A DNA stretch of 64,000 bases from Pedobacter duraquae (GCF_004362245.1 NZ_SNWM01000001.1:186001-250000), one strand, 5' to 3'; positions 8,424-17,274 are shown, numbered from the stretch's first letter. Notes: a model not told the origin generated them from the sequence alone. Numbers and translations are program-made.

Positions 8424-8861
8424 ATGAAAAAGATATTCACTGTTACTCAAATCCTGATTTGCACTGTACTTTCTGCAAATGCCCAACAACCACACTACAC
8501 TGTGCTTGAAGATCGGGAGATCGCACACAATTTGCTAAACTCTACCGTTATTATCCTAATTATGATTCTAACTTCAACATTTATCCTGAAGTTGATCAGA
8601 CTGTTCATGAACGATCGGTTGAGAAGGTCAATGCTTGAAAAACAAACTCCAGAAAACATCATTGCGAAGCTTTTGCCACAGCAGAAGCAGGAAAAAAACT
8701 TGGCGATCAAATGGTTTTTCTTATTGAGTGCTATAAGCATCGGATTGACAGCAACTTACCTCACGCAGCCAATTGGTATTCATTCAGTTCTGATCATGTC
8801 GTTAAGTGCCGCCTTAGGCTTTTTCGCCTACTTCCTATTCATCAGGAACGCAAAAGATTAA
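8424..8861 (+). CDS. Small membrane protein of unknown function
   Basis: 145 residues. A signal peptide or first helix (1-20, ending in ANAQ) is followed by hydrophobic segments at about 40-62, 90-112 and 115-138, separated by a charged loop (NDRLRRSMLEKQTPE...KQEKN). I do not recognise a family. It follows the second ECF promoter copy and precedes a lipoprotein and an outer-membrane barrel on the same strand, so an envelope role in the sigma-controlled module is the best inference. Confidence 0.6.
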   Translation: MKKIFTVTQILICTVLSANAQQPHYTVLEDREIAHNLLNSTVIILIMILTSTFILKLIRLFMNDRLRRSMLEKQTPENIIAKLLPQQKQEKNLAIKWFFLLSAISIGLTATYLTQPIGIHSVLIMSLSAALGFFAYFLFIRNAKD

Positions 8862-8904
8862 TAGCTGCATACCCGATAAATTCGGAAACTTTAATCTTAT
8901 TCAA

Positions 8905-9282
8905 ATGAAAAACCACAAAACGATACTTCTCGGAAGTATAGCATGGATAGTTACGTTCGTATTTTCCTGCAGCACAAATAATGTTGAGACTTCAGTCTCA
9001 ATTCATGACACCCCTGGGGAATACACATTCGATGCAAGTTATGATCGATCTCAAACCGCTTTCGTTTACCGCTACCTTGACTCTTGTTTTGCTCCTGAAA
9101 AATCGCTTAGCGAACACTCCACAACAGAGCGCCATGTTCACTTAAAAGACAACACTATTTTCGATATTAAGACTGCAGAAGGTTCCCTTCATATAGAGAT
9201 AGACAAAACGAAAAACTCCCGATTCTCAATTGCCAGATTAAAAAAAATCTGCTCGGGGATTAAACTCAATACGAGTAAATAA
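8905..9282 (+). CDS. Small lipoprotein of unknown function
   Basis: 125 residues. The N-terminal hydrophobic segment ends in V-F-S-C22, which reads as a lipoprotein signal. The mature part is short, mixed charge, with two further cysteines (in 'LDSCFAPEK' and 'LKKICSGI') that could form a disulfide. No family is recognised. It sits 43 bases after the membrane protein and 14 bases before the outer-membrane barrel gene, so co-transcription with both is likely. Confidence 0.6.
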   Translation: MKNHKTILLGSIAWIVTFVFSCSTNNVETSVSIHDTPGEYTFDASYDRSQTAFVYRYLDSCFAPEKSLSEHSTTERHVHLKDNTIFDIKTAEGSLHIEIDKTKNSRFSIARLKKICSGIKLNTSK

Positions 9283-9296
9283 AACTTAAACAAAAT

Positions 9297-11516
9297 ATGC
9301 TTATGAAAATAATATTTAAGGTCATTTTGACCTTATGGCTTTGCTATGCCTCAAATCTTGCCTTTAGCCAGGCAACTCAAATGCCACAAAAAGCTAAATC
9401 TGACACCTTGAAATTAAAAGAAGTTGTAATCAGTGCCCAACGTAAATTTATACAACAGAAAACAGACCGGACAGTGATAAACGTAAGTGCACTGATCAGT
9501 ACCGCCGGCACTAGCGTATTGGAAATCCTGACACTTGCGCCTGGAGTGTCTGTTGACCAAAACGGTACCATCACTATGAAGGGCAAGCAGGGCGTTATGG
9601 TCTTAATCGACGACAAGCTTTCCTATTTATCAGGAGCAGATCTAGAAGCTTACCTCCGTTCCCTGTCTTCAGATATTGTACAGGAAATCGAGCTGATGAC
9701 AAATCCGCCCGCTAAATATGATGCATCTGGCAATGCCGGCGTTATCAATATCAAAACAAAAAAACAGCAGGTTAAAGGATTTAATATTGGTGTTAACTTA
9801 TCCTTAAGACAAACCAAAGTTGCCGCCACTAACAATAGTATGGACATGAATTTCAGAAAAGGAAAAGTTAACGTTTTCGGAAATTTCGCGTATACTATAC
9901 GGAATGGCTACGCTGACGTTAATATCTACAGGCAATATAAAGATGAGGTAGGAAATCCGTTAAACAGTTTTAATCAGGACACACATTTTCAGCGGAGAGG
10001 TTATGGATTCCTGGCTACTGCCGGAGCCGATTACTTCGCTTCTGAACATACGACATTTGGGATTGCGGTTAAAGGACTCAGTCGATATCCTGAAAACCTA
10101 AGTACGAGTATCGGACATATAAGCAACTCAGCTGGAGCCGTTATTAGCACTATAACATCGGAAAACCACGAGAAAGGAAATTTCAAAAATGGAGGACTGA
10201 ACTTGAATTATAGACGCACCTTCGACAATAAGGGCGCTGAACTGAGTGGAAGTCTTGATTACCTAAATTACACAACACTAAATAATCAGAACTTTAGCGC
10301 CCAAAGTTATGACATCGCTCCCCTTTCTCTAGTTCATGATTCGCTATTTGGCCACCTGCCTTCTGGAATCAATATATATGCTGGAAAAATGGATTTTTCC
10401 CAAACACTCGCGACCGGTTGGAAGCTTGAATCGGGAATTAAATCCAGTTACACCAACTCGGATAACCTGGCAGAATATTTCAATGTAGTTGCACAGGCAG
10501 AAATCCCTGATTATGAAAAAACAAATCATTTTAAATATCAGGAATCTATAAATGCTGGATATTTAAATCTAAACAAAGATTTTAAGCGTTTAAACATTCA
10601 GGCAGGATTGAGAATTGAGCAAACTTCGGCCAAAGGACACCAGTTCGGTAATATCCAGAGGCCTGATTCCGCGTTTCAAAGAAATTACCTTAATCTTTTC
10701 CCAACGTTTTATGCACTCTATAAAATCGACAGCACAGCGATGCACCAGGTTAAATTTAACTATGGACGACGCATAGACCGACCATATTACCAGGACTTAA
10801 ATCCATTTATTTCCCCTCTGGATAAGTTCACCTATTATGTAGGAAACCCCTATTTAAAACCCTCTTTTTCAGACAACTTCGAATTAAGTTATATTTTTAA
10901 AAACAGACTAACCATGAGTACCCATTACAGCTCGAGTCATGATGCAGTAAACGAAACAATTGAGATTGCAAATGGCAATTACTACAGTCGCCCAGGCAAT
11001 ATTGGTAACGTGCAGGTTTACGGAATTTCTGTAGATGGAAATTACGCGCCCACCAGGTGGCTAAGTCTTCAGTTGAACGGGGAGCTATCAAATATCAAGT
11101 CAAAAAGTGATTTTTATACTGGCACATTAAATACCAGCGGGTATTTTACTTACCTGCAGGCATTAATCCAGCTTAGTGCCGGCAAAGGTTGGAGCGGACA
11201 ACTTGATGGCAATTATCAAAGCAGACAAACCAATGCCCAGTTTCTCACGGCAGCGAAAGGCCGGTTAAATGCAGCCCTGGCAAAGAAAATATCTGCCAGC
11301 CTTCAGCTTAAAATCAGTGTTAGCGATATTCTGTATACAAATATTAATAAAGGGACGATCAACAATCTGAAGAACACGGAAGCTACGTATAAAAACCTTG
11401 GCGATACCAGAGTAGGAATACTGTCTGTGAGCATGCGGTTTGGCAAAGCCGTTAAGGGACAGCGCAGACACGATGCCGGCAGTGCTGACACTGAACAAGG
11501 AAGGGTAAAAAATTAG
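9297..11516 (+). CDS. Outer membrane beta-barrel protein, TonB-receptor-like (Outer_membrane_beta-barrel family)
   Basis: 739 residues. Signal peptide about 1-26 (ending LAFSQA). A plug-like domain follows ('LKEVVISAQ', 'VLEILTLAPGVSVDQNGTITMKGKQGVMVLIDDK', 'IELMTNPPAKYDASGNAGVINIKTKK'), then a long beta-barrel to the C-terminus, including 'YGRRIDRPYYQDLNPF', which is characteristic of this Bacteroidota family. The N-terminal carboxypeptidase-regulatory repeat common in larger members is absent. These proteins are thought to take part in outer-membrane import or signalling; the substrate is unknown. It appears to be the main structural output of the upstream sigma/anti-sigma module. Confidence 0.85.
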   Translation: MLMKIIFKVILTLWLCYASNLAFSQATQMPQKAKSDTLKLKEVVISAQRKFIQQKTDRTVINVSALISTAGTSVLEILTLAPGVSVDQNGTITMKGKQGVMVLIDDKLSYLSGADLEAYLRSLSSDIVQEIELMTNPPAKYDASGNAGVINIKTKKQQVKGFNIGVNLSLRQTKVAATNNSMDMNFRKGKVNVFGNFAYTIRNGYADVNIYRQYKDEVGNPLNSFNQDTHFQRRGYGFLATAGADYFASEHTTFGIAVKGLSRYPENLSTSIGHISNSAGAVISTITSENHEKGNFKNGGLNLNYRRTFDNKGAELSGSLDYLNYTTLNNQNFSAQSYDIAPLSLVHDSLFGHLPSGINIYAGKMDFSQTLATGWKLESGIKSSYTNSDNLAEYFNVVAQAEIPDYEKTNHFKYQESINAGYLNLNKDFKRLNIQAGLRIEQTSAKGHQFGNIQRPDSAFQRNYLNLFPTFYALYKIDSTAMHQVKFNYGRRIDRPYYQDLNPFISPLDKFTYYVGNPYLKPSFSDNFELSYIFKNRLTMSTHYSSSHDAVNETIEIANGNYYSRPGNIGNVQVYGISVDGNYAPTRWLSLQLNGELSNIKSKSDFYTGTLNTSGYFTYLQALIQLSAGKGWSGQLDGNYQSRQTNAQFLTAAKGRLNAALAKKISASLQLKISVSDILYTNINKGTINNLKNTEATYKNLGDTRVGILSVSMRFGKAVKGQRRHDAGSADTEQGRVKN

Positions 11517-11545
11517 TTTGGCCAGGTTTTAGCTATTTCACAGAG

Positions 11546-12160
11546 ATGAAAAAATTAACGTCTTTCATGTCTCTTATCAACTTAACTACGCTAGTACTTT
11601 TTTTCTTGCCGACCAGTCTGTTAGCTGGTGGATTATCATCTTTTCAGGAACGCACACCATACGACAATACGGTATATTATGATGGCTCTGCAGGAAGCCC
11701 GGTCACCTTCATGTTTGGAGCAACAAGCCGGGCTTCTGAAGCAATAAGTAAACAGGCGACGCAAACGGCCTTCAGCGATTTTTATTTCTACAAGGGTTAT
11801 GTAATCGCAGAAACTGATACATCATTTACTGTAATTAATGAAAAACAACCAAGTGTTAATTTTTTTAATGATCAGTCCTCATTTGATGCTTACCTTGATG
11901 CAAACAATCTACGTCCAAAGATCTGGACAAGGTGGTACAATAAAAATTACGACGAAGCAAATTTTAAACCACTTAGCTTCATGGCATTTTATTATTTCCC
12001 TGTTTCTATTTTTATAATTGGCTTGACGATATACTTTACTATTTCCATCAGAAAAACAAAAAATAACGCTTACAAATCCTTTAAAAAGGTATACTTAATT
12101 GGTCTTGTTGTTTTTATTGCCTTTGTTTACTTCCTTCAGGTATTCCCACAAAGCTTTTAA
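11546..12160 (+). CDS. Membrane protein of unknown function
   Basis: 204 residues. N-terminal signal or helix about 5-28 (ending LLAGG), an extracytoplasmic part of about 115 residues that contains 'VTFMFGATSRASEA' and ends in 'RPKIWTRWYNKNYDE', then two membrane helices at about 145-167 and 181-200. I do not recognise the family. It follows the outer-membrane barrel by 29 bases on the same strand and may close that operon. Confidence 0.55.
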   Translation: MKKLTSFMSLINLTTLVLFFLPTSLLAGGLSSFQERTPYDNTVYYDGSAGSPVTFMFGATSRASEAISKQATQTAFSDFYFYKGYVIAETDTSFTVINEKQPSVNFFNDQSSFDAYLDANNLRPKIWTRWYNKNYDEANFKPLSFMAFYYFPVSIFIIGLTIYFTISIRKTKNNAYKSFKKVYLIGLVVFIAFVYFLQVFPQSF

Positions 12161-12266
12161 TAGTGATTGTGACCAGGTGCACATATGTTAATGATCCGGG
12201 TCATTTAAAACCACCCTTGTTTATCAGACCTTTGAATCAGCAAATGTATTGATTAAACCAAAGATC

Positions 12267-13121
12267 ATGAAAACATTACTTTTTCTAACAGACTTCTCGG
12301 AAAATGCAACACACGCTGCAGACTACGCCTACAAATTGGCCAAACAGCTTAGGCTAAAAATGCTGATTTGCCATGCTGTAAATGCGGCGGCAGAGATTCC
12401 GCAAACGGGCTTTGTAACCTGGCCGCCAGAGATTGACGAAACCCTGCTAAAAGAGAGCGTCGAAGAGCTTAAAATCTTAAAAAAGAGACTGGAACATACA
12501 GACCGTACGGATGGCTTCCACCCGATTGTTAATTGCACGAACGGACTTGGTTCACTGATAGATGTTGTTGATCAAGTTGCTACAAGACATCAGATTGCAC
12601 TTGTAGTGATGGGTACACACGGAAATAGTGGCATGAGCGCACTTCTTCTGGGAAACCACAGTAGATTTATGATTAATGGAACTAAACTGCCACTCCTGCT
12701 TGTGCCACCAGATGCAATACCGGTACGTATTAAAAAAATTGGATTTGCTTCGGACTTTAGGGATCTGGAAAAGGATCTGAAAAATATATACAATCTGGTT
12801 CCATTCGCACGCATGCTGGATGCAGAAATTTTACTGGTGCATATCTTCAAGGAGGGAGAATCAAAAAACTGCATATGGGACCAGTCATTTCTAAAACAGA
12901 TCGCGGACAAAGCCAACTATCCTAACATTTTTTACAGGAATGTTATCCAGAACGATACATTAAAAGGTTTAAGTTGGATCAGTGAATTTGGTCAGGTTGA
13001 TATGCTGGCTATGGTACACAAAAGTTCGGGCTTTATGGCAAATCTGGTAGGCAGTAGTCACACACACAAAATGGCCGGACAAACTATTATCCCTCTTTTT
13101 GTTTTTCCTGGAAGGGACTAA
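12267..13121 (+). CDS. Universal stress protein with two Usp domains
   Basis: 284 residues, two tandem Usp folds. The first (about 1-150) opens with 'KTLLFLTDFSENATHAADYAYKLA' and keeps the nucleotide-binding glycine pattern G-2x-G-9x-G in 'MGTHGNSGMSALLLGNHS'. The second (about 155-280) begins 'IKKIGFASDFRDLE' and has a degraded version ('MVHKSSGFMANLVGSS'), so probably only one domain binds ATP. I chose the ATG at 12267; an in-frame TTG at 12249 is less likely. The stop overlaps the convergent GH125 stop by 4 bases. An AATGA-N6-TCATT inverted repeat lies upstream at 12190-12205. Confidence 0.85.
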   Translation: MKTLLFLTDFSENATHAADYAYKLAKQLRLKMLICHAVNAAAEIPQTGFVTWPPEIDETLLKESVEELKILKKRLEHTDRTDGFHPIVNCTNGLGSLIDVVDQVATRHQIALVVMGTHGNSGMSALLLGNHSRFMINGTKLPLLLVPPDAIPVRIKKIGFASDFRDLEKDLKNIYNLVPFARMLDAEILLVHIFKEGESKNCIWDQSFLKQIADKANYPNIFYRNVIQNDTLKGLSWISEFGQVDMLAMVHKSSGFMANLVGSSHTHKMAGQTIIPLFVFPGRD

Positions 13122-14536
13122 GCAAGGAGATGTGGCCGTTGTTGATAGGTTTTCCATAGAAATTCCCCAAAGATTGTGTTTGCCCAAGCGAACCATGACC
13201 GCGTAAATTTCGTTGCGTCGTCTCTATGAAACGACTCGTGCATAAAACCCGTACCGCCATGGGTACTTTGTAGCATTTGGATGCAATATTTAATTTCTGC
13301 ATCATCTGTGCTCGTTAGCCCACGGGCAATTAAACTTAATGGCCAAATCATGTCTTTACCAACATGCGGCCCGCCAATCCCTTCAGCTGCCTTACCTTTA
13401 TAGTAAAAAGGATTGTCGGCAGATAATACCATTCTGCGTGTATTTTTATAAATTGGATCATTTAAAGAGACAGCCCCAAGGTAGGGCATTGCCAGTAAAC
13501 TTGGAATGTTAGCATCATCCATTAAGTTATAACTACCGAAACCATTGATTTCATACGCATAAACCTTTCCAAATCCAGGATGCTCAACAACAGCGTGTTT
13601 TTCGAGGGCTTGTTGTACTTCTTTCGATAGCGCAAGTAGCTCTGCTGCCAAAGACCGGTCTTTGGCAATAATTTTCACCATTTCTGCAGCCTGCGTTAAA
13701 CTAATCACAGCGAAAAAGTTCGCAGGGATCAGGAAAGAAAATACCGTAGCATCATCACTAGGCCTGAATGCCGAGCAAATCAATCCAACGGGCTTAACCG
13801 GATAACCATAACCCGCCATTGGAACGCCGTCAGTTGCCCAGGCAGTGTTTCGCTGAAAGTGATAAGGACCGTCGTTTTCTTTCCGCTGCTGTTCTTTAAA
13901 AGTTTTAAGAATTGTTTTTATCGCCGATAACCAGTTCGCATCGAACGGGGCAATATCTCCTGTTTCTTTCCAATAATGATATGCCAAACGTATCGGATAA
14001 CATAACGAATCTATCTCCCACTTGCGTTCGTGTAAACCAGGTTTCATGTCGGTCAAATCATGGGCCCACTCACCAACCTTAGTTGAATTTCCATAAAAAG
14101 CATTCGCATAAGGATCTTTGAGAATACAATTTGACTGCCTGTTGATCACGCCTGCAATAAGGTTTTTAAGGTTGACGTCTTGCTTCATGAAAGGAAGGTA
14201 CGGCCATACCTGCGCACTGCTGTCACGCAACCACATCGCGTCAATATCTCCTGTGATGACGTAGGTATCCGGTTTTCCATCATGGAGATTATAAGTAACT
14301 GTAGTATCAAGGGTGTTGGGAAAGCAATTGTTAAAGAGCCAGGCTAATTCTTTATTATTGACTTTAGCACTGAACTCTGCGATAGCCTTTTCAATCGCAT
14401 TACTGGTAAATCTCCGATTCGAAAGATGTGTTCGCACTACCTTATAATCCGGCAAAGTAGCGAAGGACGATAGCCTGCTTCCTAATATCCCAGCTGTTAA
14501 TACAGTAGTCTTTTGTATAAAGGATCTTCTTTTCAT
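13118..14536 (-). CDS. Glycoside hydrolase family 125, probable exo-alpha-1,6-mannosidase
   Basis: 472 residues, full length for GH125. The N-terminus is a twin-arginine-like signal (KRRSFIQK then a hydrophobic stretch), so the enzyme is probably exported to the periplasm. The body carries family features: 'TYVITGDIDAMWLRDSSAQVWPYL', 'AFYGNSTKVGEW', 'KWEIDSLCYPI', 'CSAFRPSDDATVFSFLIPANFF' and 'GTGFMHESFHRDD'. GH125 enzymes release terminal alpha-1,6-linked mannose from mannans or N-glycans. No SusC/SusD pair or other glycan genes flank it, so it stands outside a polysaccharide-utilisation locus here. Its end overlaps the convergent stress-protein stop codon. Confidence 0.9.
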   Translation of the reverse strand: MKRRSFIQKTTVLTAGILGSRLSSFATLPDYKVVRTHLSNRRFTSNAIEKAIAEFSAKVNNKELAWLFNNCFPNTLDTTVTYNLHDGKPDTYVITGDIDAMWLRDSSAQVWPYLPFMKQDVNLKNLIAGVINRQSNCILKDPYANAFYGNSTKVGEWAHDLTDMKPGLHERKWEIDSLCYPIRLAYHYWKETGDIAPFDANWLSAIKTILKTFKEQQRKENDGPYHFQRNTAWATDGVPMAGYGYPVKPVGLICSAFRPSDDATVFSFLIPANFFAVISLTQAAEMVKIIAKDRSLAAELLALSKEVQQALEKHAVVEHPGFGKVYAYEINGFGSYNLMDDANIPSLLAMPYLGAVSLNDPIYKNTRRMVLSADNPFYYKGKAAEGIGGPHVGKDMIWPLSLIARGLTSTDDAEIKYCIQMLQSTHGGTGFMHESFHRDDATKFTRSWFAWANTIFGEFLWKTYQQRPHLLA

Positions 14537-14615
14537 GATAACTATATCTCTCCTGCAAGTGTGAGCTTGCTAAAATAAGCATCAAGATAGGATTTACAAG
14601 AAAAAACAATACCGA

Positions 14616-15374
14616 TTATTTGCTGATCAGATCTCTCAATGTCATTAAATTTTGAATGGCCTCTCCCATTGTATTATTAAAGTAAGCGTACACTTTTTTC
14701 CCATCAGCGAGCCACTCCCGGATATATTCTGCATATTCTGTGAGCAGATCCGTTGTATAACTCCCTCTATAACTCCCTCCCGGTCCATGAAACCGGACAT
14801 ACACGAAATTGGCATCTAATAATTTGATTGGTGTAATTGCTGGGGGACGATCGTGAAGCACAAGCGCCATTCCATAATTATTTAGAATCTCTAACATATC
14901 GTCATGATATAATGAAGGATGCCTAAACTCAACCGCTGTATGCCAGCTACCTGCCGGATCAGCATTTCTGACGTCGGCTAAAAGGCTCGTAATTTGTCTC
15001 GTCTGGTCTAATCTAATGCTCGGTGGAAATTGAATCAATAATGCACCCTTTTTCTGGTTTACTCTATTGATAATTTCTATAAAACGGCTAACCGCAGCAG
15101 GATCGTAAGCCAGCATTTTGTTGTGCGTAATATCTTTCCAAAGTTTAAAAGTGAATTTAAAATGCTCAGGAGTGTCTTCCGACCACTTTTGAACGGTACT
15201 ACCCATCGGCACTTTATAGAACGAGCTGTTAATCTCAATGCTATTCATCATTGACCCGTAAAAGCACAGTCGGCTTTTTTGTTTAAATTCTTCCGGGTAG
15301 GCTAATTTATTACGAACAGGCAAAAGCAGTCCGCTGGTACCTGTAAAATATTTTTCGTGAGATAGATCTTGCAT
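14616..15374 (-). CDS. DUF72 family protein
   Basis: 252 residues, TIM-barrel-like DUF72 protein of unknown activity. Landmarks include 'YFTGTSGLLLPVRN', 'MNSIEINSSFYKVP', 'FKFTFKLWKDITH', 'GALLIQFPPS', 'WHTAVEFRHPS' and 'FVYVRFHGPGGSYRGSYT', all typical. I use the ATG at 15372-15374; an upstream TTG would add six residues. Soluble, with no signal peptide. It lies downstream of the CPBP protease gene on the same strand with a 33-base gap. Confidence 0.82.
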   Translation of the reverse strand: MQDLSHEKYFTGTSGLLLPVRNKLAYPEEFKQKSRLCFYGSMMNSIEINSSFYKVPMGSTVQKWSEDTPEHFKFTFKLWKDITHNKMLAYDPAAVSRFIEIINRVNQKKGALLIQFPPSIRLDQTRQITSLLADVRNADPAGSWHTAVEFRHPSLYHDDMLEILNNYGMALVLHDRPPAITPIKLLDANFVYVRFHGPGGSYRGSYTTDLLTEYAEYIREWLADGKKVYAYFNNTMGEAIQNLMTLRDLISK

Positions 15375-15407
15375 CACTTGCAATAACTGCAAGTTGACGA
15401 GATTTGT

Positions 15408-16112
15408 TTAAATCCTCTGTTGCGACTGTTCTTTTATACTGCGTAAAAATAAAAAACACAACAATGGAAACCCTACGTAATAGAGTATCAGCAACAATAA
15501 TGGAATCACACCTTCAGGATGTATAGGATCTAGAATAAACTTTTTCACAAAAAATTGGCTACCAGTATTTTTTTCCATGGAAAATACCACCATTGAAGTA
15601 AAGTTATAACCAAAATGTAGCGCTATGGGCATCCAAATTGTTTTGGCTTTGTAAAAGGCCTGTGCAAACAACAGCCCCATTAGTCCTGTGCTCAGCAGCA
15701 CGGTAATCATTTGTGCAGGTTGACCGAAGACCCCGTAAGAAAACCAATGATAGATTCCAAAGCCGAACGCAGAAAAACACAGCCCGGCAGCCAAATTCCA
15801 CTTGCGAATAATCAGGAGCAATATAGCTCCGCGAAATAACAACTCCTCAACAAGCACCCCTTTTACAATAAACCATACGGTATTTGCAAATACGGCAAAG
15901 GAATATTGTTGATTCTTGATAAAAGGATTTTCCACTACAGCAGCAATGCTAAGCTGAAGCACTATATGATATATCAATGGCAGCAAAAAGCCCGAAATAA
16001 CGAGCACCAATTTCTTTTTTGATAACATAAACCCGAGAATTGCGAGATTCTCGCGAAAAATCAGGCGTAATAGTACCCAGGAAATTAAAAGTTCAATGCT
16101 GATGCCAATCAT
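15408..16112 (-). CDS. CPBP family intramembrane glutamic endopeptidase (CAAX protease/Abi-like)
   Basis: 234-residue polytopic membrane protein with about seven hydrophobic segments. The catalytic EExxxR motif is present (E89-E90-L-L-F-R94), with the second motif around 'FGFGIYHWF' and the third 'LHFGYN' (H-x3-N). Family members cleave within or near membranes and include Rce1-type and bacteriocin-related Abi proteins. The substrate is unknown. It is divergent, with 86 bases between, from a membrane-anchored XRE regulator, and an 18-bp palindrome lies in the gap, so the two may be co-regulated or functionally linked. Confidence 0.85.
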   Translation of the reverse strand: MIGISIELLISWVLLRLIFRENLAILGFMLSKKKLVLVISGFLLPLIYHIVLQLSIAAVVENPFIKNQQYSFAVFANTVWFIVKGVLVEELLFRGAILLLIIRKWNLAAGLCFSAFGFGIYHWFSYGVFGQPAQMITVLLSTGLMGLLFAQAFYKAKTIWMPIALHFGYNFTSMVVFSMEKNTGSQFFVKKFILDPIHPEGVIPLLLLILYYVGFPLLCFLFLRSIKEQSQQRI

Positions 16113-16136
16113 GGTGCTTTTTTTTTGCTAATGTAT

Positions 16137-16144
16137 TATCTTTG
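16137..16144 (+). promoter_or_regulatory. Bacteroidota -7 promoter box upstream of the XRE gene
   Basis: TATCTTTG matches TAnnTTTG exactly. A start site a few bases downstream would place the palindrome at 16160-16177 inside the 5' leader, a normal position for repression. The -33 element is not clear. Confidence 0.45.
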
Positions 16145-16159
16145 AGGACGCATCGGGGT

Positions 16160-16177
16160 CGGCATTTACAAATGCCG
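16160..16177. promoter_or_regulatory. 18-bp palindrome, candidate operator
   Basis: CGGCATTT-AC-AAATGCCG: perfect 8-bp arms around a 2-base centre, in the 86-base gap between the CPBP protease and the XRE regulator, ending 21 bases before the regulator's ATG. Size and symmetry fit a dimeric helix-turn-helix regulator, so autoregulation by the adjacent XRE protein is the natural inference. Confidence 0.5.
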
Positions 16178-16198
16178 TAAGAATGTCGTGAGGGAATT

Positions 16199-16636
16199 AT
16201 GGTAAACCATACAGAAAAAGAAACAATTTCAAGGATTATTAAGGAACGGCGACTAGCAAAAGGCTATTCGCAGCAGGAGCTTGCACAACTTTGTCTGCTC
16301 AACCTGCGCTCTGTGCAACGCATTGAGAAGGCTGAGGTATTGCCCAGATCTTATACTTTAAAATTACTGGCAGAAATGCTGGACATTGATCCTGAAGAAC
16401 TAATTTACCGTCCAGAAATTCAGGGATCCACAGCTGAAGAAGAATCCTTCATGACTAAACTCAATCTTCCCGGTAAGATTATCCTTACCTGCTCAACAGC
16501 GTTACTTTTCTTCATTCTCGCCGTGGCATATCTTTCCCAATCAGCAAGCTTTCCCGAAACAACATTCGAGCTATTCCTTTTTATCGGCGCTCTGCTTATC
16601 TTCTACACGGGCATCGCCTGGAAGATCTGGGCATAA
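16199..16636 (+). CDS. XRE-family regulator with two C-terminal membrane helices
   Basis: 145 residues. Residues about 10-65 form a Cro/C1-type helix-turn-helix ('IKERRLAKGYSQQELAQLCLLNLRSVQRIEKAE'). After a short acidic linker come two hydrophobic segments, about 94-113 and 123-143, so the DNA-binding domain appears tethered to the inner membrane. Similar small XRE-plus-transmembrane proteins are common in Bacteroidota but poorly studied. It is divergent from a CPBP intramembrane protease. A candidate operator and -7 box precede it. Confidence 0.8.
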   Translation: MVNHTEKETISRIIKERRLAKGYSQQELAQLCLLNLRSVQRIEKAEVLPRSYTLKLLAEMLDIDPEELIYRPEIQGSTAEEESFMTKLNLPGKIILTCSTALLFFILAVAYLSQSASFPETTFELFLFIGALLIFYTGIAWKIWA

Positions 16637-16650
16637 AAGATGAATTATTT

Positions 16651-17184
16651 TTAAACCTGGTTCAGAAGTGCTATCACTTCATTCCAATTGTTTGCCCGGT
16701 CATGGTGGGTAACAGAGCCATTATGAAAGGCATGAAACATAATTGTCTTCCCTTTAAAATGATCAAGATTTTTAATATGGTCATCAATCATGTAATCTGT
16801 ATTGATAATGCTTTTATCTCCACAAAAAATAATATTCTTCCAACTGATAAAAGGGAAATGTATGCCCAACCATTCCAATTTCTCGTTAAGACTTAGTGGA
16901 AATTCCATAGCTGCAGATACAACATAGATTTCAAAATGTTCTGAGAGTGATTTCACAGCTTCTACTGCCCCTTCCATTACGGGTAATGTCAGAAAAAATC
17001 CTTTAGTTAATACAAAATCACGTATAATACCTTTTTCAGGAAAAAGATCCATTTCTGTCTTTCCTTGTAAATCTGCTTTTGTTAGCTTGACATGAAAGTC
17101 TCTTTCATACCAGTTTAAGGCTTGGGCCTCGATGTCGGCAAGTACGCCATCCATATCGATGGCAATGGTTTTCTTCTTCAGCAT
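16651..17184 (-). CDS. 5'(3')-deoxyribonucleotidase-like HAD phosphatase
   Basis: 177 residues, NT5C-type HAD superfamily. Motif I is D10-M-D12-G-V; motif II is in 'EIYVVSAAMEFP'; motif III/IV is 'TDYMIDDHIKNLDHFKGKTIMFHAFHN'. The predicted reaction is dephosphorylation of (deoxy)nucleoside monophosphates, as for the human and bacterial homologues. Cytoplasmic. I use the ATG at 17182-17184 because motif I should lie about ten residues from the N-terminus. Confidence 0.82.
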   Translation of the reverse strand: MLKKKTIAIDMDGVLADIEAQALNWYERDFHVKLTKADLQGKTEMDLFPEKGIIRDFVLTKGFFLTLPVMEGAVEAVKSLSEHFEIYVVSAAMEFPLSLNEKLEWLGIHFPFISWKNIIFCGDKSIINTDYMIDDHIKNLDHFKGKTIMFHAFHNGSVTHHDRANNWNEVIALLNQV

Positions 17185-17262
17185 ATAGTTTTTAGTATCC
17201 ACAAATATATCCCAACAACAGAACATTCACTATAGATTCGGATATCTTTTGTATCAAATCCT

Positions 17263-17270
17263 TATGTTTG
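17263..17270 (+). promoter_or_regulatory. -7 promoter box of the MHS transporter
   Basis: TATGTTTG matches TAnnTTTG and ends 4 bases before the ATG at 17275, implying a leaderless or nearly leaderless transcript. Confidence 0.5.
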
Positions 17271-17274
17271 TTTT

